NCBI GenBank assembly: GCA_963933885.1
Contig: CAWVWF010000038.1
Span: 1-21,271, forward strand
Direction of reading: 5' to 3'
Length of the DNA: 21,271 nucleotides
DNA from: CAWVWF01 sp963933885
GTDB lineage: Bacteria; Bacteroidota; Bacteroidia; Flavobacteriales_C; GCA-002722245
Below are positions 8,285-16,155 of the stretch, piece after piece (the stretch's first letter is position 1; every line of letters begins with the position of its first letter). Position numbers and translations under genes: made by a program. The notes below the pieces were generated by a model, which saw only the letters and a program-made list of their open reading frames with translations, was not told the origin of the DNA and did not search any database.

Positions 8285-8845
8285 TCAATAATTAACTTTG
8301 TACTTTAATTGAATAAATTCATTTGGAAATGCAACAGCTTCAGCTTCTACCAACTTTATTTCATTAGTCATTTTCCCAAATAAAGAAATTCCTTCACCCA
8401 ATAAAACTGGCGCTTTTGTAATTGTTAATTCGTTAATCAACTTTAGATTTAAAAACGATTGAATTGTTGTTCCTCCATCAATATATGCAGATTTAAACCC
8501 TTGCTCTTCCAGGTTAGAAATTAAATTTAAAAGATCTCCCGAATACATTTCTACTTTTCCTTTTAGATTCTCAGGCGCTTCTTTAACTGTATTACTTAAA
8601 ACAATAATTTTCATATCTCCATAAAACCATTGTTCAGGTGTTAAGTTCATACTTGAAATCATATCCATACACTTTCGTCCCATGATCATACAATCTACAG
8701 AAGCCATATAATCATTCAACCCCATATCAGCTTGATCTCCCATATCTGCTTTTGGGTTTCCAGCTGTGTGTAACCAATCTACACTACCATCATTTTTAGC
8801 GATAAAACCATCTGCGCTTGTTGCAATGAAAACGGAACACTTCAT
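8285..8845 (-). CDS. RibD C-terminal/dihydrofolate reductase-like protein
   Basis: The 186-residue protein resembles the RibD C-terminal (bacterial bifunctional deaminase-reductase) and DHFR-like family of NADPH-dependent reductases. From the chosen start it opens with CSVFIATSADGFIA (3-16), the typical first strand and substrate loop. DCMIMGRKCMD (51-61) and YIDGGTTIQSFL (121-132) are the nucleotide-binding-type turns. An alternative ATG at 8896 would add 17 residues with no family match. I chose 8845 because the family begins there and a promoter-like sequence lies between the two ATGs. Single-domain members occur widely outside riboflavin operons and their substrate is usually unknown. No riboflavin genes are nearby. 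Confidence 0.83.
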   Translation of the reverse strand: MKCSVFIATSADGFIAKNDGSVDWLHTAGNPKADMGDQADMGLNDYMASVDCMIMGRKCMDMISSMNLTPEQWFYGDMKIIVLSNTVKEAPENLKGKVEMYSGDLLNLISNLEEQGFKSAYIDGGTTIQSFLNLKLINELTITKAPVLLGEGISLFGKMTNEIKLVEAEAVAFPNEFIQLKYKVNY

Positions 8846-8863
8846 ACATATATATTTAGATGT

Positions 8864-8892
8864 TAAATATAATCTATTCAACTTTACTCCAA
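8864..8892 (-). promoter_or_regulatory. Possible Bacteroidota-type promoter for the reductase gene
   Basis: On the minus strand TTG is followed after 18 bases by TATATTTA. This matches 7 of 8 positions of the Bacteroidota -7 element TAnnTTTG with a -33 TTG at an accepted distance. Transcription would begin roughly 7 bases downstream, about 10 bases before the ATG at 8845 and after the alternative ATG at 8896. The region is very AT-rich, so a chance match is possible. Confidence 0.35.
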
Positions 8893-9004
8893 ACATGATT
8901 TCTGTTGGAGTATAAAATTCACATTGTAAACGAGGCGTATAAGTAGCTGCCTTCGTACAGCACTCCTATATTAAATTGTGTTCAATCAATTGTTATTTAA
9001 ACGC

Positions 9005-9031
9005 TTAGATTATCCCGAAGAGAGAATCTAA
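9005..9031. other. Inverted repeat in the 300-base gap between reductase and T9SS genes
   Basis: TTAGATT and AATCTAA form a perfect 7-bp stem around a 13-base loop. There is no adjoining T-run, so an intrinsic terminator is not shown. The gap 8846-9145 otherwise holds only the promoter-like sequence near 8864-8892 and AT-rich DNA without a credible gene. The hairpin could stop or stabilise the transcript of the T9SS gene, or be an operator. Confidence 0.25.
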
Positions 9032-9145
9032 ACACCTCATAAACACTCGCTAAAACCGATTTCGTGATCAAAAAAATGTAATAACTTTTTGTATGGCTTA
9101 TCCTTTACTCTAGTATACAAGAATAATTTAAAAACACTAAAGTTT

Positions 9146-10933
9146 CTATTTTACAACTTGTACAAAACCATTCTTTCTGCCTCTTTTCTTATTGATATTA
9201 GTATATGTCACGACCCAAAAGAAAACTCCAGCACTAACATTCTGTCCATCCCAACCAATATTTAAATCATTGGACTCAAAAACTTTTATCCCCCATCTAT
9301 TATAAATAGTTGTGTTTATTGATTCAATAGCTTTTATTGAGATAGGAGTAAAAACATCATTCAATCCATCACCGTTTGGTGTGAAAATATTGGGCATATC
9401 AAGGGCAACATTACAATCTACTTCATCCACAATGATCGTATCTTGTTTCAAACAGATATCAACTAAAACAGTAACTGTATATATACCTTTCTCAGTTACT
9501 TCAAAAGTAGGTTGATATGAATAGTCTTGCCATTGGTAAAGTGCATTTGGTGTTGTTGCATCAAGTATTAAAGTGTCTAATTTACAAAGAGTCGTATCAT
9601 TACCTAAATCAAGATCCTGAATAGAAATATATTCTATATCAATTGAATCAGATGCTATTCCACAAATATTGGATACTTCAAGCCAATATGATCCTTGATT
9701 TGTTACATAATAAATTGAACTATCGGATCCGTCTTGCCATAAATTAGTGCCATTTGGACCAAATGAATTTAAAGGAAATACAGCTAGATCACATAACGTT
9801 GTATCGTTTCCGAGATCGACATCAGGTATAGATTCGTAATACACTTTTATTTCGTCAGAAACCGTTCCACAGCTATTTGTTAAATCTATCTTATAGGTTC
9901 CAGACTGCGATACTATATAAGATGGACTAGTGGATCCGTCTTGCCACAAATACGATGCATCATTAGTGGTTGCGTCAAGCGACATTGTTGTACCCAAGCA
10001 TAAAGTTGTATCGTTACTTAAAGATACAGACAGAGGGTTTTCAACATTAACAGTAAATGAAACGGTATCATTAGTTCCATATAAAAAATAAGTGGAATTA
10101 ACCGTTGGTTTTATTGTCAGACTAGAATCGTTGGATATAATTGTGCTAGGATTTAAACTATCAGCCCAAGAAAAAGAAATGTCGTTAACTCCAAGTAATG
10201 TTACGGAATCACCCAAACAAACGGAATTTCCAATTATCTGTAAGCCACTGGGTAGTATTGATACTTCATCAATAAAATAATACGAAGCATTAGAAGTCCC
10301 TTGGACATTGTAAATTACATTAGTTGAATTATCATCATAAAAATTCCCAATCGTGAAATGATTGTATGCTGAATCAGCTACAAAACTGAACGAGTAAGTT
10401 TTCCAGTTTGTATTCCAAACATTGCCTTGAATTTCCATTTGAGGTAGTACATTTATTACTTCTTTACTTATCTGCATTATAGGAGAAGTAGAAAGGCAAA
10501 CACCTATATGATCACTACTTCCTCCGCTATAATAATTAGATTGTCCACTTGAAAGAGAAAAGGAAATTTTATACATAACTCCAACTTTCATTGGAGAAAT
10601 TAAAGTATTTGATAAATACTCACGGAAAACAGAAGAGGGGTGGTAAGTAACAAATCCCATTATAGCATTCCCTGATAAAGGTGATATCGTAGCAAAAATT
10701 GAATTGGGCAACTGTACATTACCAAATCCTGAAGTATGAAGATAATCAGGCGAAGCAGGATTTGAGACGGTATTTAAGTTTGCGTTGGTCCAATCAACAC
10801 AACGGTCCCATTGTGCTACTGATGAAGGAAAGGCCGTATTATTTTCAAAACCCCCATTTGAAATAAGATTCTGAGAAAAACTTATTTGATTCAAAAAAAT
10901 AAGAAACAATAATATCTGATGAATTTTTTTCAA
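9146..10933 (-). CDS. Secreted T9SS type B cargo protein with PKD/Ig-like repeats
   Basis: This 595-residue secreted protein has a signal peptide (1-20, cut near SFSQ). An N-terminal domain follows at about 21-228, of the kind that begins NLISNGGFEN and contains REYLSN, found in many Bacteroidota surface proteins and probably a beta-sandwich. A degenerate repeat comes at about 232-300, then three regular repeats of exactly 69 residues beginning with NDTTLC. The C-terminus (about 513-595) is the gliding-motility/CHU_C type B sorting domain: NIFTPNGDGLNDVF, then YNRWGIKVFES, WDGQN and AGVFFWVV. It should cross the outer membrane by the type IX system and stay at the surface or be released. No catalytic motif was seen; adhesion or a structural role is inferred. 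It stands alone, with 146 bases upstream. Confidence 0.9.
   Translation of the reverse strand: MKKIHQILLFLIFLNQISFSQNLISNGGFENNTAFPSSVAQWDRCVDWTNANLNTVSNPASPDYLHTSGFGNVQLPNSIFATISPLSGNAIMGFVTYHPSSVFREYLSNTLISPMKVGVMYKISFSLSSGQSNYYSGGSSDHIGVCLSTSPIMQISKEVINVLPQMEIQGNVWNTNWKTYSFSFVADSAYNHFTIGNFYDDNSTNVIYNVQGTSNASYYFIDEVSILPSGLQIIGNSVCLGDSVTLLGVNDISFSWADSLNPSTIISNDSSLTIKPTVNSTYFLYGTNDTVSFTVNVENPLSVSLSNDTTLCLGTTMSLDATTNDASYLWQDGSTSPSYIVSQSGTYKIDLTNSCGTVSDEIKVYYESIPDVDLGNDTTLCDLAVFPLNSFGPNGTNLWQDGSDSSIYYVTNQGSYWLEVSNICGIASDSIDIEYISIQDLDLGNDTTLCKLDTLILDATTPNALYQWQDYSYQPTFEVTEKGIYTVTVLVDICLKQDTIIVDEVDCNVALDMPNIFTPNGDGLNDVFTPISIKAIESINTTIYNRWGIKVFESNDLNIGWDGQNVSAGVFFWVVTYTNINKKRGRKNGFVQVVK
9420..10040 (-). 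repeat. Three in-frame 207-base coding repeats in the T9SS protein
   Basis: The GTTGTATCGTT-type block recurs at 10005, 9798 and 9591 on the plus strand (GTCGTATCAT in the third), each exactly 207 bases (69 codons) apart. A GGATCCGTCTTGCCA block recurs at 9932 and 9725, also 207 apart. Each unit encodes NDTTLC, then a WQDGS or WQDYS core, then a Cys or SD-containing end. The boundaries given are approximate. Confidence 0.75.
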
Positions 10934-11079
10934 AAATAAAAGTTAAATAAGTTGTAAATATACTGAAGCTTTTAATAAAACAGTAAGATAATTAGTTCAT
11001 TAAAATCTGGTTTTCCAATGATGTCAGAAAAACTATCAAACCAATACAATCTGAAAATCTCTTCTTTTTCTTCATTAAT

Positions 11080-11633
11080 TTAGTCCACATTGTATATGAA
11101 AATTCTACTAACTTTATCCTTTCGAAAATTTACCTGAAATCTAAAATACATCCGATCAATATTGTACTGAATCGTAGAGTCATTAATTTCAATAAAATCA
11201 GATCCTAAATATTCTACAACCTCCTGTTTTGAACTACCCATAAGATCATTGGATTCAATTACACGCTGAGCAAATCGATAAGGTTTATTGTACTTATCGG
11301 ATTTCCAGTCTTCGATTGTAGTAGTGTAATAGTTAAATGTTGTTTGCCCACTTATAATAAGTTTTGAGAAAAAAATCCAGTTGTACTGGTGATTATTAAT
11401 AGTGTAATTAATGGGATTTTCAAAGTTGTTTTCCAATTCAACATCCCTCTAAAAAGCACAATAATTTCAACTAGAAACAAAGCTGATAAAGCAAGATAGT
11501 ATAAAAGAGGTAAGTCATAAATGTCACCGTCAAACATTGACGTTATCCCCTTTATATAATAAAGAATAATTAATGGGATTAGAAAAACAATCAGATAGAT
11601 TGAAGTTTGTTTAATGTTCTTTTTAACACTCAA
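11080..11633 (-). pseudogene. Frameshifted membrane protein gene (SmpA-like C-terminal domain)
   Basis: Two overlapping frames read as one gene broken at a run of seven T (plus-strand A at 11369-11375). The upstream frame (from 11633) gives about 88 residues with three membrane segments (about 11-28, 43-62, 71-87) and stops at 11352, five codons after the run. The downstream frame continues from the same run as FFSKLIISGQTTF to a domain with DLMGSSKQEVVEYLG, followed by strands YFRFQVNFRKDKVSRIFIYNV, a pattern like SmpA/OmlA-type small domains. One extra T would give an unbroken protein of 184 residues. The ATG at 11436 is an unlikely independent start, since it lies inside the third membrane segment of the other frame. 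A real mutation, a sequencing error, phase variation or slippage at the tract could explain it. Confidence 0.7.
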
Positions 11634-11687
11634 AATTTATGCTTTAACATTAAGTACAAACTTACTTAAAGTATTCAATAATACTAT

Positions 11688-12158
11688 TTAAGAATAAGCA
11701 ATTTCAGACCGTAATTCAATAAGATTTCTATTCGCATACTTTTCGATAGTCCATTCAGCAAGTGGAACTGAAGCTTTTCCTTTCTTAAAATCAGCAAGTA
11801 AAGTAGACCATAATTCTGGTAATAAAACAACTCCAAAAATTAAAATACCACATGAAGTAATAGAGTAATTACCATTCCCTACCATAAAAGCTTGTAATCG
11901 GATTTCTCCTTCCTCAGTCATGTTGTAATCTAGCAATACATGCTTTAAATCATGACTCTCATACTTAGGAATTAACGTCATTTTAGAATTATCGAGGGAA
12001 TCAGCAATTGCCTTACCTACCGTCCCATTTTCAAGTTTCCTAATCTTCGAAACTTTATCATGATATGGCTCCATAACACTGAAAGCTTCTATGGACCATA
12101 CAGATAAGTCAAAGGTATGTTTAATGATAATTCTAGCTGAAATTTGCAGGATATTCAT
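11688..12158 (-). CDS. Coq4-family protein
   Basis: The 156-residue protein carries the Coq4 zinc signature HDxxH-x11-E exactly: H69, D70, H73 and E85. It also has the surrounding pattern expected of the family: PKYESHD before it, GEIRLQAFMVGNG after it, and a hydrophobic segment at about 99-113. In mitochondria and proteobacteria Coq4 takes part in ubiquinone biosynthesis and has been linked to oxidative decarboxylation of the ring. Most Bacteroidota use menaquinone, so the role here is open; it may act on another prenylated or acyl lipid. No quinone genes lie nearby. It is shorter than eukaryotic Coq4 (about 220-260 residues) but spans the core. The flanking gaps (54 and 78 bases) suggest loose or separate transcription. 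Confidence 0.75.
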   Translation of the reverse strand: MNILQISARIIIKHTFDLSVWSIEAFSVMEPYHDKVSKIRKLENGTVGKAIADSLDNSKMTLIPKYESHDLKHVLLDYNMTEEGEIRLQAFMVGNGNYSITSCGILIFGVVLLPELWSTLLADFKKGKASVPLAEWTIEKYANRNLIELRSEIAYS

Positions 12159-12236
12159 AGGTGGTTAATCTAGGTTTCTCCTTATAAACCTCACCAATTA
12201 GATTTCCGTATCTACATATTGAAAAGTATATCTTTC

Positions 12237-12584
12237 TTAACAAACTTTTACTTTTCCAAAAGCCTCCCAGAATACATTTAGCTTTTCCTCAAAATTACCC
12301 TTTTGCATTTCAAGATTAAGAAGTTCCGATTCAAAATCAGAATATGTTTTCATTTTAGATGTTCCAACAGAAATACGATACACGAATTTCGTCCCATTTT
12401 CCCAACCTCTGTCTGTTAAAAATGTGATGAATAAAGTAGAATTTCTTCCTTTTAGATTTAGATGTTTAATCGTCCAACGTTCTTCAATCCACCAGGGAAT
12501 ATCTTGATCATTGTTTTCAATTTGAACCAACTCAAATTTGTTGGTTGTAAATCCTTTTAACAACAACGATTTATACTTTTTCAT
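12237..12584 (-). CDS. Hypothetical cytoplasmic protein
   Basis: I do not recognise this 115-residue protein. It has no signal peptide or membrane segment. It contains aromatic-rich patches, PWWIEERWTIKHL (30-42) and TDRGWENGTKFVYRISVG (57-74), which suggest a small alpha/beta fold. A helix with many Glu and Leu follows at about 83-110. The gene lies between the CPBP protease gene (64 bases upstream) and the Coq4-like gene (78 bases downstream), all on the minus strand. No function can be inferred. Confidence 0.5.
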   Translation of the reverse strand: MKKYKSLLLKGFTTNKFELVQIENNDQDIPWWIEERWTIKHLNLKGRNSTLFITFLTDRGWENGTKFVYRISVGTSKMKTYSDFESELLNLEMQKGNFEEKLNVFWEAFGKVKVC

Positions 12585-12648
12585 GAATCAATTTAACCTG
12601 TAAACTAATATAAATCAAAACAATACGAGTGCAAGAATAAGTTGATTA

Positions 12649-13410
12649 TTAAATGATAAATTGTTCTGCTAATACCATTACTACATGAGCGAATATGTGG
12701 GCAACAAACGCACTCTCTAAACCTTTCTCCCAATACAACCAGCCAAAAATAATCCCTCCTGTTGAATTCGCTATTAAGATGTAAGTTAACAACTCTATTG
12801 ATGGTTTTTCTATTGCCTGGAAAGCAACCGGAAAATGCCCAATGGCAAAAACTACTGCTGCAATTATAATGGCTATCCAATAAACGATAGGCTTGGTTCC
12901 TTTAAATATTTTGGAGCACAACCATACTAGAAAAGTCATTAAACCAAACCTCATTAATATTTCTTCAGTGAATCCTCCATATAAAAATCTTGCCGCTAAC
13001 GATGGCTTAATAGATGCTCCCAATTCTTTGAATTCTAATGGTAGAATCGGGTTAAAAATCAGACTAAATCCGCTGATTAATGCACCCGATAACACTCCTC
13101 CAAACACTCCATAAATAAGAATCTCAGAATAGTTAAAAGGTATATCTCCTATACCTGAAAATTTTTCAAGAATAGGAGCCCTCAAATTAACTTTTTGATA
13201 AAGGATTGTTCCTATTACGATTGAAATCACCAACATCATTATTGGATTAACCAACGTAATTAATTTAATTTGAAAGGAAGTGAATTCAGCTTTTAAAAGT
13301 GCTTCTACCTCAGCAGGAATCGGAATGTCCATCGTAAGTATAGAGGCTATACCAAACAGTCCTATTACAAATAAAATTATTCCTAAAATGAGTTTATTTT
13401 TCTTCATCAA
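12649..13410 (-). CDS. CPBP-family intramembrane metalloprotease
   Basis: This 253-residue protein has about seven hydrophobic segments. It carries the three motifs of the CPBP/Abi (Rce1-like, PF02517) family: EEILMR at 149-154 (E149, E150, R154), FAIGH at 188-192 (H192), and HIFAH at 238-242. These residues form the active site of intramembrane glutamic/metallo-endopeptidases, which cut CAAX-like or bacteriocin-type membrane peptides. In bacteria many members give self-immunity or have unknown substrates. No bacteriocin gene was seen beside it. The N-terminal 90 residues hold two membrane segments outside the core domain. Upstream are 175 bases without a gene. Confidence 0.88.
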   Translation of the reverse strand: MMKKNKLILGIILFVIGLFGIASILTMDIPIPAEVEALLKAEFTSFQIKLITLVNPIMMLVISIVIGTILYQKVNLRAPILEKFSGIGDIPFNYSEILIYGVFGGVLSGALISGFSLIFNPILPLEFKELGASIKPSLAARFLYGGFTEEILMRFGLMTFLVWLCSKIFKGTKPIVYWIAIIIAAVVFAIGHFPVAFQAIEKPSIELLTYILIANSTGGIIFGWLYWEKGLESAFVAHIFAHVVMVLAEQFII

Positions 13411-13585
13411 TGTAAATCAGAGGATGGATAGTTTTTCAGTTGTAATATTATAGAATAAATCAAGAATCTAATATCAATTTTACATGAAGTAATAAATACA
13501 AGGTATGAAAGGCTATGATTCCAATGTAACTTTGAAATTCATTTATTTTAAAAAATTCCTGTTTTTGAGATTCAGTATTTAACTA

Positions 13586-14368
13586 TTAAAACGTTTCTCT
13601 TTTTTCTAAATCGGGTAATGCCTGATCTATTCTATTCGCCAATTCAGGTAGTTTAATAGTTGGTATTGCTGGAAATAAATGATGTTCTAGGTGATAAAAC
13701 ATACTGAAGGTAATTTTATTTTTCCATCCTTTCCTTTGAGTTCTAGCTAAACCATCATTGTCTTCTGTATGATGATGAACTGTCCAAACTGCAAAAAACG
13801 CCATTAAAAACTCTCCGATAATCATTATGATTACATGGTAAATTAGGAAGTCTATTTGGTAATAAAATATAGCAGACAATACGATTGCAATTGATGCTAG
13901 CTCAAACAATACATTTTTAACGTACTTCTTATTTCCAATTTGTAGGGTTACTTTGTGAATTAAAAACATGTGAACTGGCCCGTATAAAATTGCTCCATAC
14001 CAAGTCATCCCAGCAGATTTACCTTCATAGTCTTCATCCGATAAACAAAATTTATGGTGACGAATATGGTTGAATTTAATAGCATGGATAGAAGAAACCA
14101 TCAAAATACTATTAATATAAAGCGACAGCCAAGTTAAAAATTTATTTGTTCCTAAAGAGTTATGAAAACCATTGTGAACTTGTCTTAATCCAGTTAAAAA
14201 GAAAAACCCTGAGAAAGGTAAAGCAGCCCAATAATATCCCAAATAAGCAAGACCAATTGAAATCAAAAACCATGGAATGGTTAGATTATTCTCAATTAAC
14301 ATTTCCCTCGACGACAATTTTCTCAAGTCCTTCCATTTTACTTTTTGTAAAATCTCGTTGTGTGTCAT
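13586..14368 (-). CDS. Fatty acid desaturase family protein
   Basis: The 260-residue membrane-bound desaturase has all three histidine boxes: HNGFH (H65-H69), HIRHH (H101, H104, H105) and HLEHH (H226, H229, H230), plus HHH at 198-200. The last box stands in the setting FYHLEHHLFPAIP, typical of acyl-lipid and carotenoid-type desaturases. Hydrophobic segments at about 31-60, 78-93, 127-142 and 155-195 place the boxes on one face for a di-iron centre. It should introduce a double bond or hydroxyl group into an acyl or similar lipid chain using O2. It stands alone, with 85 bases to the next upstream stop, and is not adjacent to the ketosynthase operon. The substrate is not deducible. Confidence 0.88.
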   Translation of the reverse strand: MTHNEILQKVKWKDLRKLSSREMLIENNLTIPWFLISIGLAYLGYYWAALPFSGFFFLTGLRQVHNGFHNSLGTNKFLTWLSLYINSILMVSSIHAIKFNHIRHHKFCLSDEDYEGKSAGMTWYGAILYGPVHMFLIHKVTLQIGNKKYVKNVLFELASIAIVLSAIFYYQIDFLIYHVIIMIIGEFLMAFFAVWTVHHHTEDNDGLARTQRKGWKNKITFSMFYHLEHHLFPAIPTIKLPELANRIDQALPDLEKRETF

Positions 14369-14454
14369 CTTAGTATTTTAAGCTTTTCTAAATTCGTTAA
14401 GCTAAAGTAAACTTTTACACGTTATTTTCTGTATTTCAAATACACATCTACTTT

Positions 14455-14829
14455 TTAGTTAGATTCAATTTTAGATAGCGCTCGTCCTTGATTAACTCCC
14501 ATAAACAATACAAGTAAGGCAACAACTCCTATAATAACATTCCCAATTCCTGAAATTTCAAATGGCTGAAAAATTAAGAGTATCACACTTCCCAGTACCC
14601 AGATATAATCTTGAATAATAATGAGTATTACACCCATTCTTTTTTGCCTTTTAATCTCGAATGCAATCGTTGATGCAAAGAAAATTAATCCAATTCCAAC
14701 AATCCAAAATACACTTGAATCAGAAACAGTAAAAAGATTAGCCAAGGTTTTATTTAATGCAATTAATAGTACACCTGAAAGACTTGAAAATATGGCATTA
14801 AGTCGAAGTGATTTTTGTAATTGATTCAT
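14455..14829 (-). CDS. Small four-TM membrane protein
   Basis: The 124-residue protein has four hydrophobic segments (about 8-27, 38-57, 66-85, 90-112) and short polar loops, including the basic EIKRQKRMG (58-66). I do not recognise a named family with certainty; four-helix membrane proteins of this size are common in Bacteroidota. It follows the Crp/Fnr-type regulator gene by 56 bases on the same strand and may be its target or partner. That link is inferred from position only. Confidence 0.55.
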   Translation of the reverse strand: MNQLQKSLRLNAIFSSLSGVLLIALNKTLANLFTVSDSSVFWIVGIGLIFFASTIAFEIKRQKRMGVILIIIQDYIWVLGSVILLIFQPFEISGIGNVIIGVVALLVLFMGVNQGRALSKIESN

Positions 14830-14885
14830 GGCTTTTTATTTTAATCAAAGTTCAATTATTTAAACCAATCTTCTCTTGACAAATG

Positions 14886-15464
14886 TTAAGAAATGGGTTT
14901 TACGAAATTTCTCCTCAACCTACTTAACGATTCTGGAGCAATACCTATCATTGAAGCGATATACTGTAGTGGAATATTTTGAAACAGTTCTGGCTCTTCT
15001 TTCATTAAACTTTCAAACCTTTCCTTGGCTGTAGTATGCAACTGAGCAAACATGTTTTTTTCTAGTAACGCAAAAGAATGCGCCAAAAGTAAATTATCAA
15101 ACTCAAGCCACTTTGGTTCGGATTCACACAATATAAAATGGTTCTTTCTATTGATCACATATAAAGTACAATCCGTAACAGCCTGAATATTCCAAAAGTT
15201 AGGTGTTTCAAAAACAAAGCTTGATAATGAAGTAATAAACCTTCCACTACTCCCTATCCAAAATGTAATTTCCTTTCCATCTGCTATATCAAACATTCTC
15301 AAATAACCGGAGGCTATAAAAGCCATTTCTCGACATATCGTTCCTGAGTTAAGGAAATACTCCCCTTTCTTAATTTCAATCGTGTCAAATACCGATAATA
15401 TGTTTTCGAGGGATTCCTTATCAGTCTTAATTTGGTTAGATATGCACGCTTTTAGTAACTCCAT
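14886..15464 (-). CDS. Crp/Fnr-type transcriptional regulator
   Basis: The 192-residue regulator has a cyclic-nucleotide-binding-like beta-barrel (about 15-105): FDTIEIKKGEYFLNSGT, then AFIASGYLRMF and GKEITFWIG. A long helix (about 118-150) is followed by a C-terminal helix-turn-helix, IPLQYIASMIGIAPESLSR (164-182). It lacks the four cysteines of an Fnr iron-sulphur sensor. The barrel lacks an obvious GELALL-type cAMP phosphate-binding motif, so the ligand is uncertain or absent, as in many Bacteroidota members. It starts 7 bases after the TIMP-like gene, so it is probably read from the same transcript. The target genes are not known. Confidence 0.85.
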   Translation of the reverse strand: MELLKACISNQIKTDKESLENILSVFDTIEIKKGEYFLNSGTICREMAFIASGYLRMFDIADGKEITFWIGSSGRFITSLSSFVFETPNFWNIQAVTDCTLYVINRKNHFILCESEPKWLEFDNLLLAHSFALLEKNMFAQLHTTAKERFESLMKEEPELFQNIPLQYIASMIGIAPESLSRLRRNFVKPIS

Positions 15465-15471
15465 GATTCTT

Positions 15472-15903
15472 TTACTTTGTCTTTAGTTTCTCTTCAAGAA
15501 ATGTAAGATCTTCTTTTAAAAACTTACGTTTATAACCACCTGTTTCTTTAGTTTGAATTCTTTGGGATCTAGTACACATATTAGTAAAGAAAACACCACC
15601 CTTATTGTATGCAAACAATAACCATGTAGTCCCTTCTTTAAAAGACATTCCACAGGCATCTCCACTTGTATAACTAGTTATTTCGACTACTGAATCTTGT
15701 AAGGCTGTTTTGTAATCAATTATTACTTTAACATGTATAACTTGCTTATACCCTTTAATTTCAATTTTTTTAATTTTTCCTTTTACAATAAGTTGTGCCC
15801 GATCATAATCTTCGTCCATAATTCCATCCAACGATTTACAACTACATCCAAAAGATTGGATTGAAAAAAATAAGATTACTATTACAGATACAAGATTTTT
15901 CAT
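15472..15903 (-). CDS. Secreted TIMP/NTR-like protein
   Basis: This 143-residue protein has a signal peptide (1-19), after which the mature chain would start with CSC (C20, C22). Two more cysteines, in DACGMSF (C84) and NMCTRS (C110), complete the pattern of TIMP-like/netrin-module proteins. The WLLFAYN segment between them is also typical. In animals this fold inhibits metalloproteases through the N-terminal Cys-x-Cys; in bacteria the function is largely unknown. It should be exported and disulphide-bonded. The gene lies 14 bases after a small secreted protein gene and 7 before the Crp/Fnr-type gene. A lipoprotein reading of C20 is possible but the lipobox is poor. Confidence 0.72.
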   Translation of the reverse strand: MKNLVSVIVILFFSIQSFGCSCKSLDGIMDEDYDRAQLIVKGKIKKIEIKGYKQVIHVKVIIDYKTALQDSVVEITSYTSGDACGMSFKEGTTWLLFAYNKGGVFFTNMCTRSQRIQTKETGGYKRKFLKEDLTFLEEKLKTK

Positions 15904-15917
15904 ATTATGTCCAAAGT

Positions 15918-16148
15918 TTAATTCACGTTCAAAGTAACTCGTTTTACAACTTTATCATCTTGAGAAATGCTTAACACAAACCTCGTTTTTTTTCTTTTTG
16001 GAATTCCTGCGTCTTTAAGCATCATTGCAACAGCATAGAATTTTTTAGTTTCAAGCCCTTTGTAAACAGATGAACTATCCTGGGCAATTGAAGACGTAAT
16101 GTTTAGTAAAACAATTATAGAAAGAAGTAGAAATTTCATTTTTTTCAT
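15918..16148 (-). CDS. Small secreted protein
   Basis: From the ATG at 16148 this gives 76 residues: a signal peptide (MKKMKFLLLSIIVLL, cut after SIAQ near residue 23) and a mature chain of about 53 residues. The mature part is basic, with IPKRKKTRF followed by VLSISQDDKVVKRV. I chose 16148 because the next upstream ATG (16166) overlaps the preceding gene and adds a non-signal extension; 16139 is also possible. No family was recognised. It sits tightly between two other secreted-protein genes, so it is probably co-expressed with them. Confidence 0.55.
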   Translation of the reverse strand: MKKMKFLLLSIIVLLNITSSIAQDSSSVYKGLETKKFYAVAMMLKDAGIPKRKKTRFVLSISQDDKVVKRVTLNVN

Positions 16149-16155
16149 TAATGTA

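Noticed and set aside
9005..9031. Inverted repeat as an intrinsic terminator
   Set aside because: The stem is only 7 bp and AT-rich, with a 13-base loop and no T-run, so it is kept only as an inverted repeat.
11376..11436. ATG at 11436 as the start of an independent 118-residue protein
   Set aside because: This part lies in another frame of the third membrane helix of the upstream piece. Both frames meet at the T tract, so one broken gene is more likely.
12605..12880. Minus-strand frame of 91 codons inside the protease region
   Set aside because: It overlaps the CPBP gene, which has all family motifs. The Cys/His-rich translation is typical of a shadow frame.
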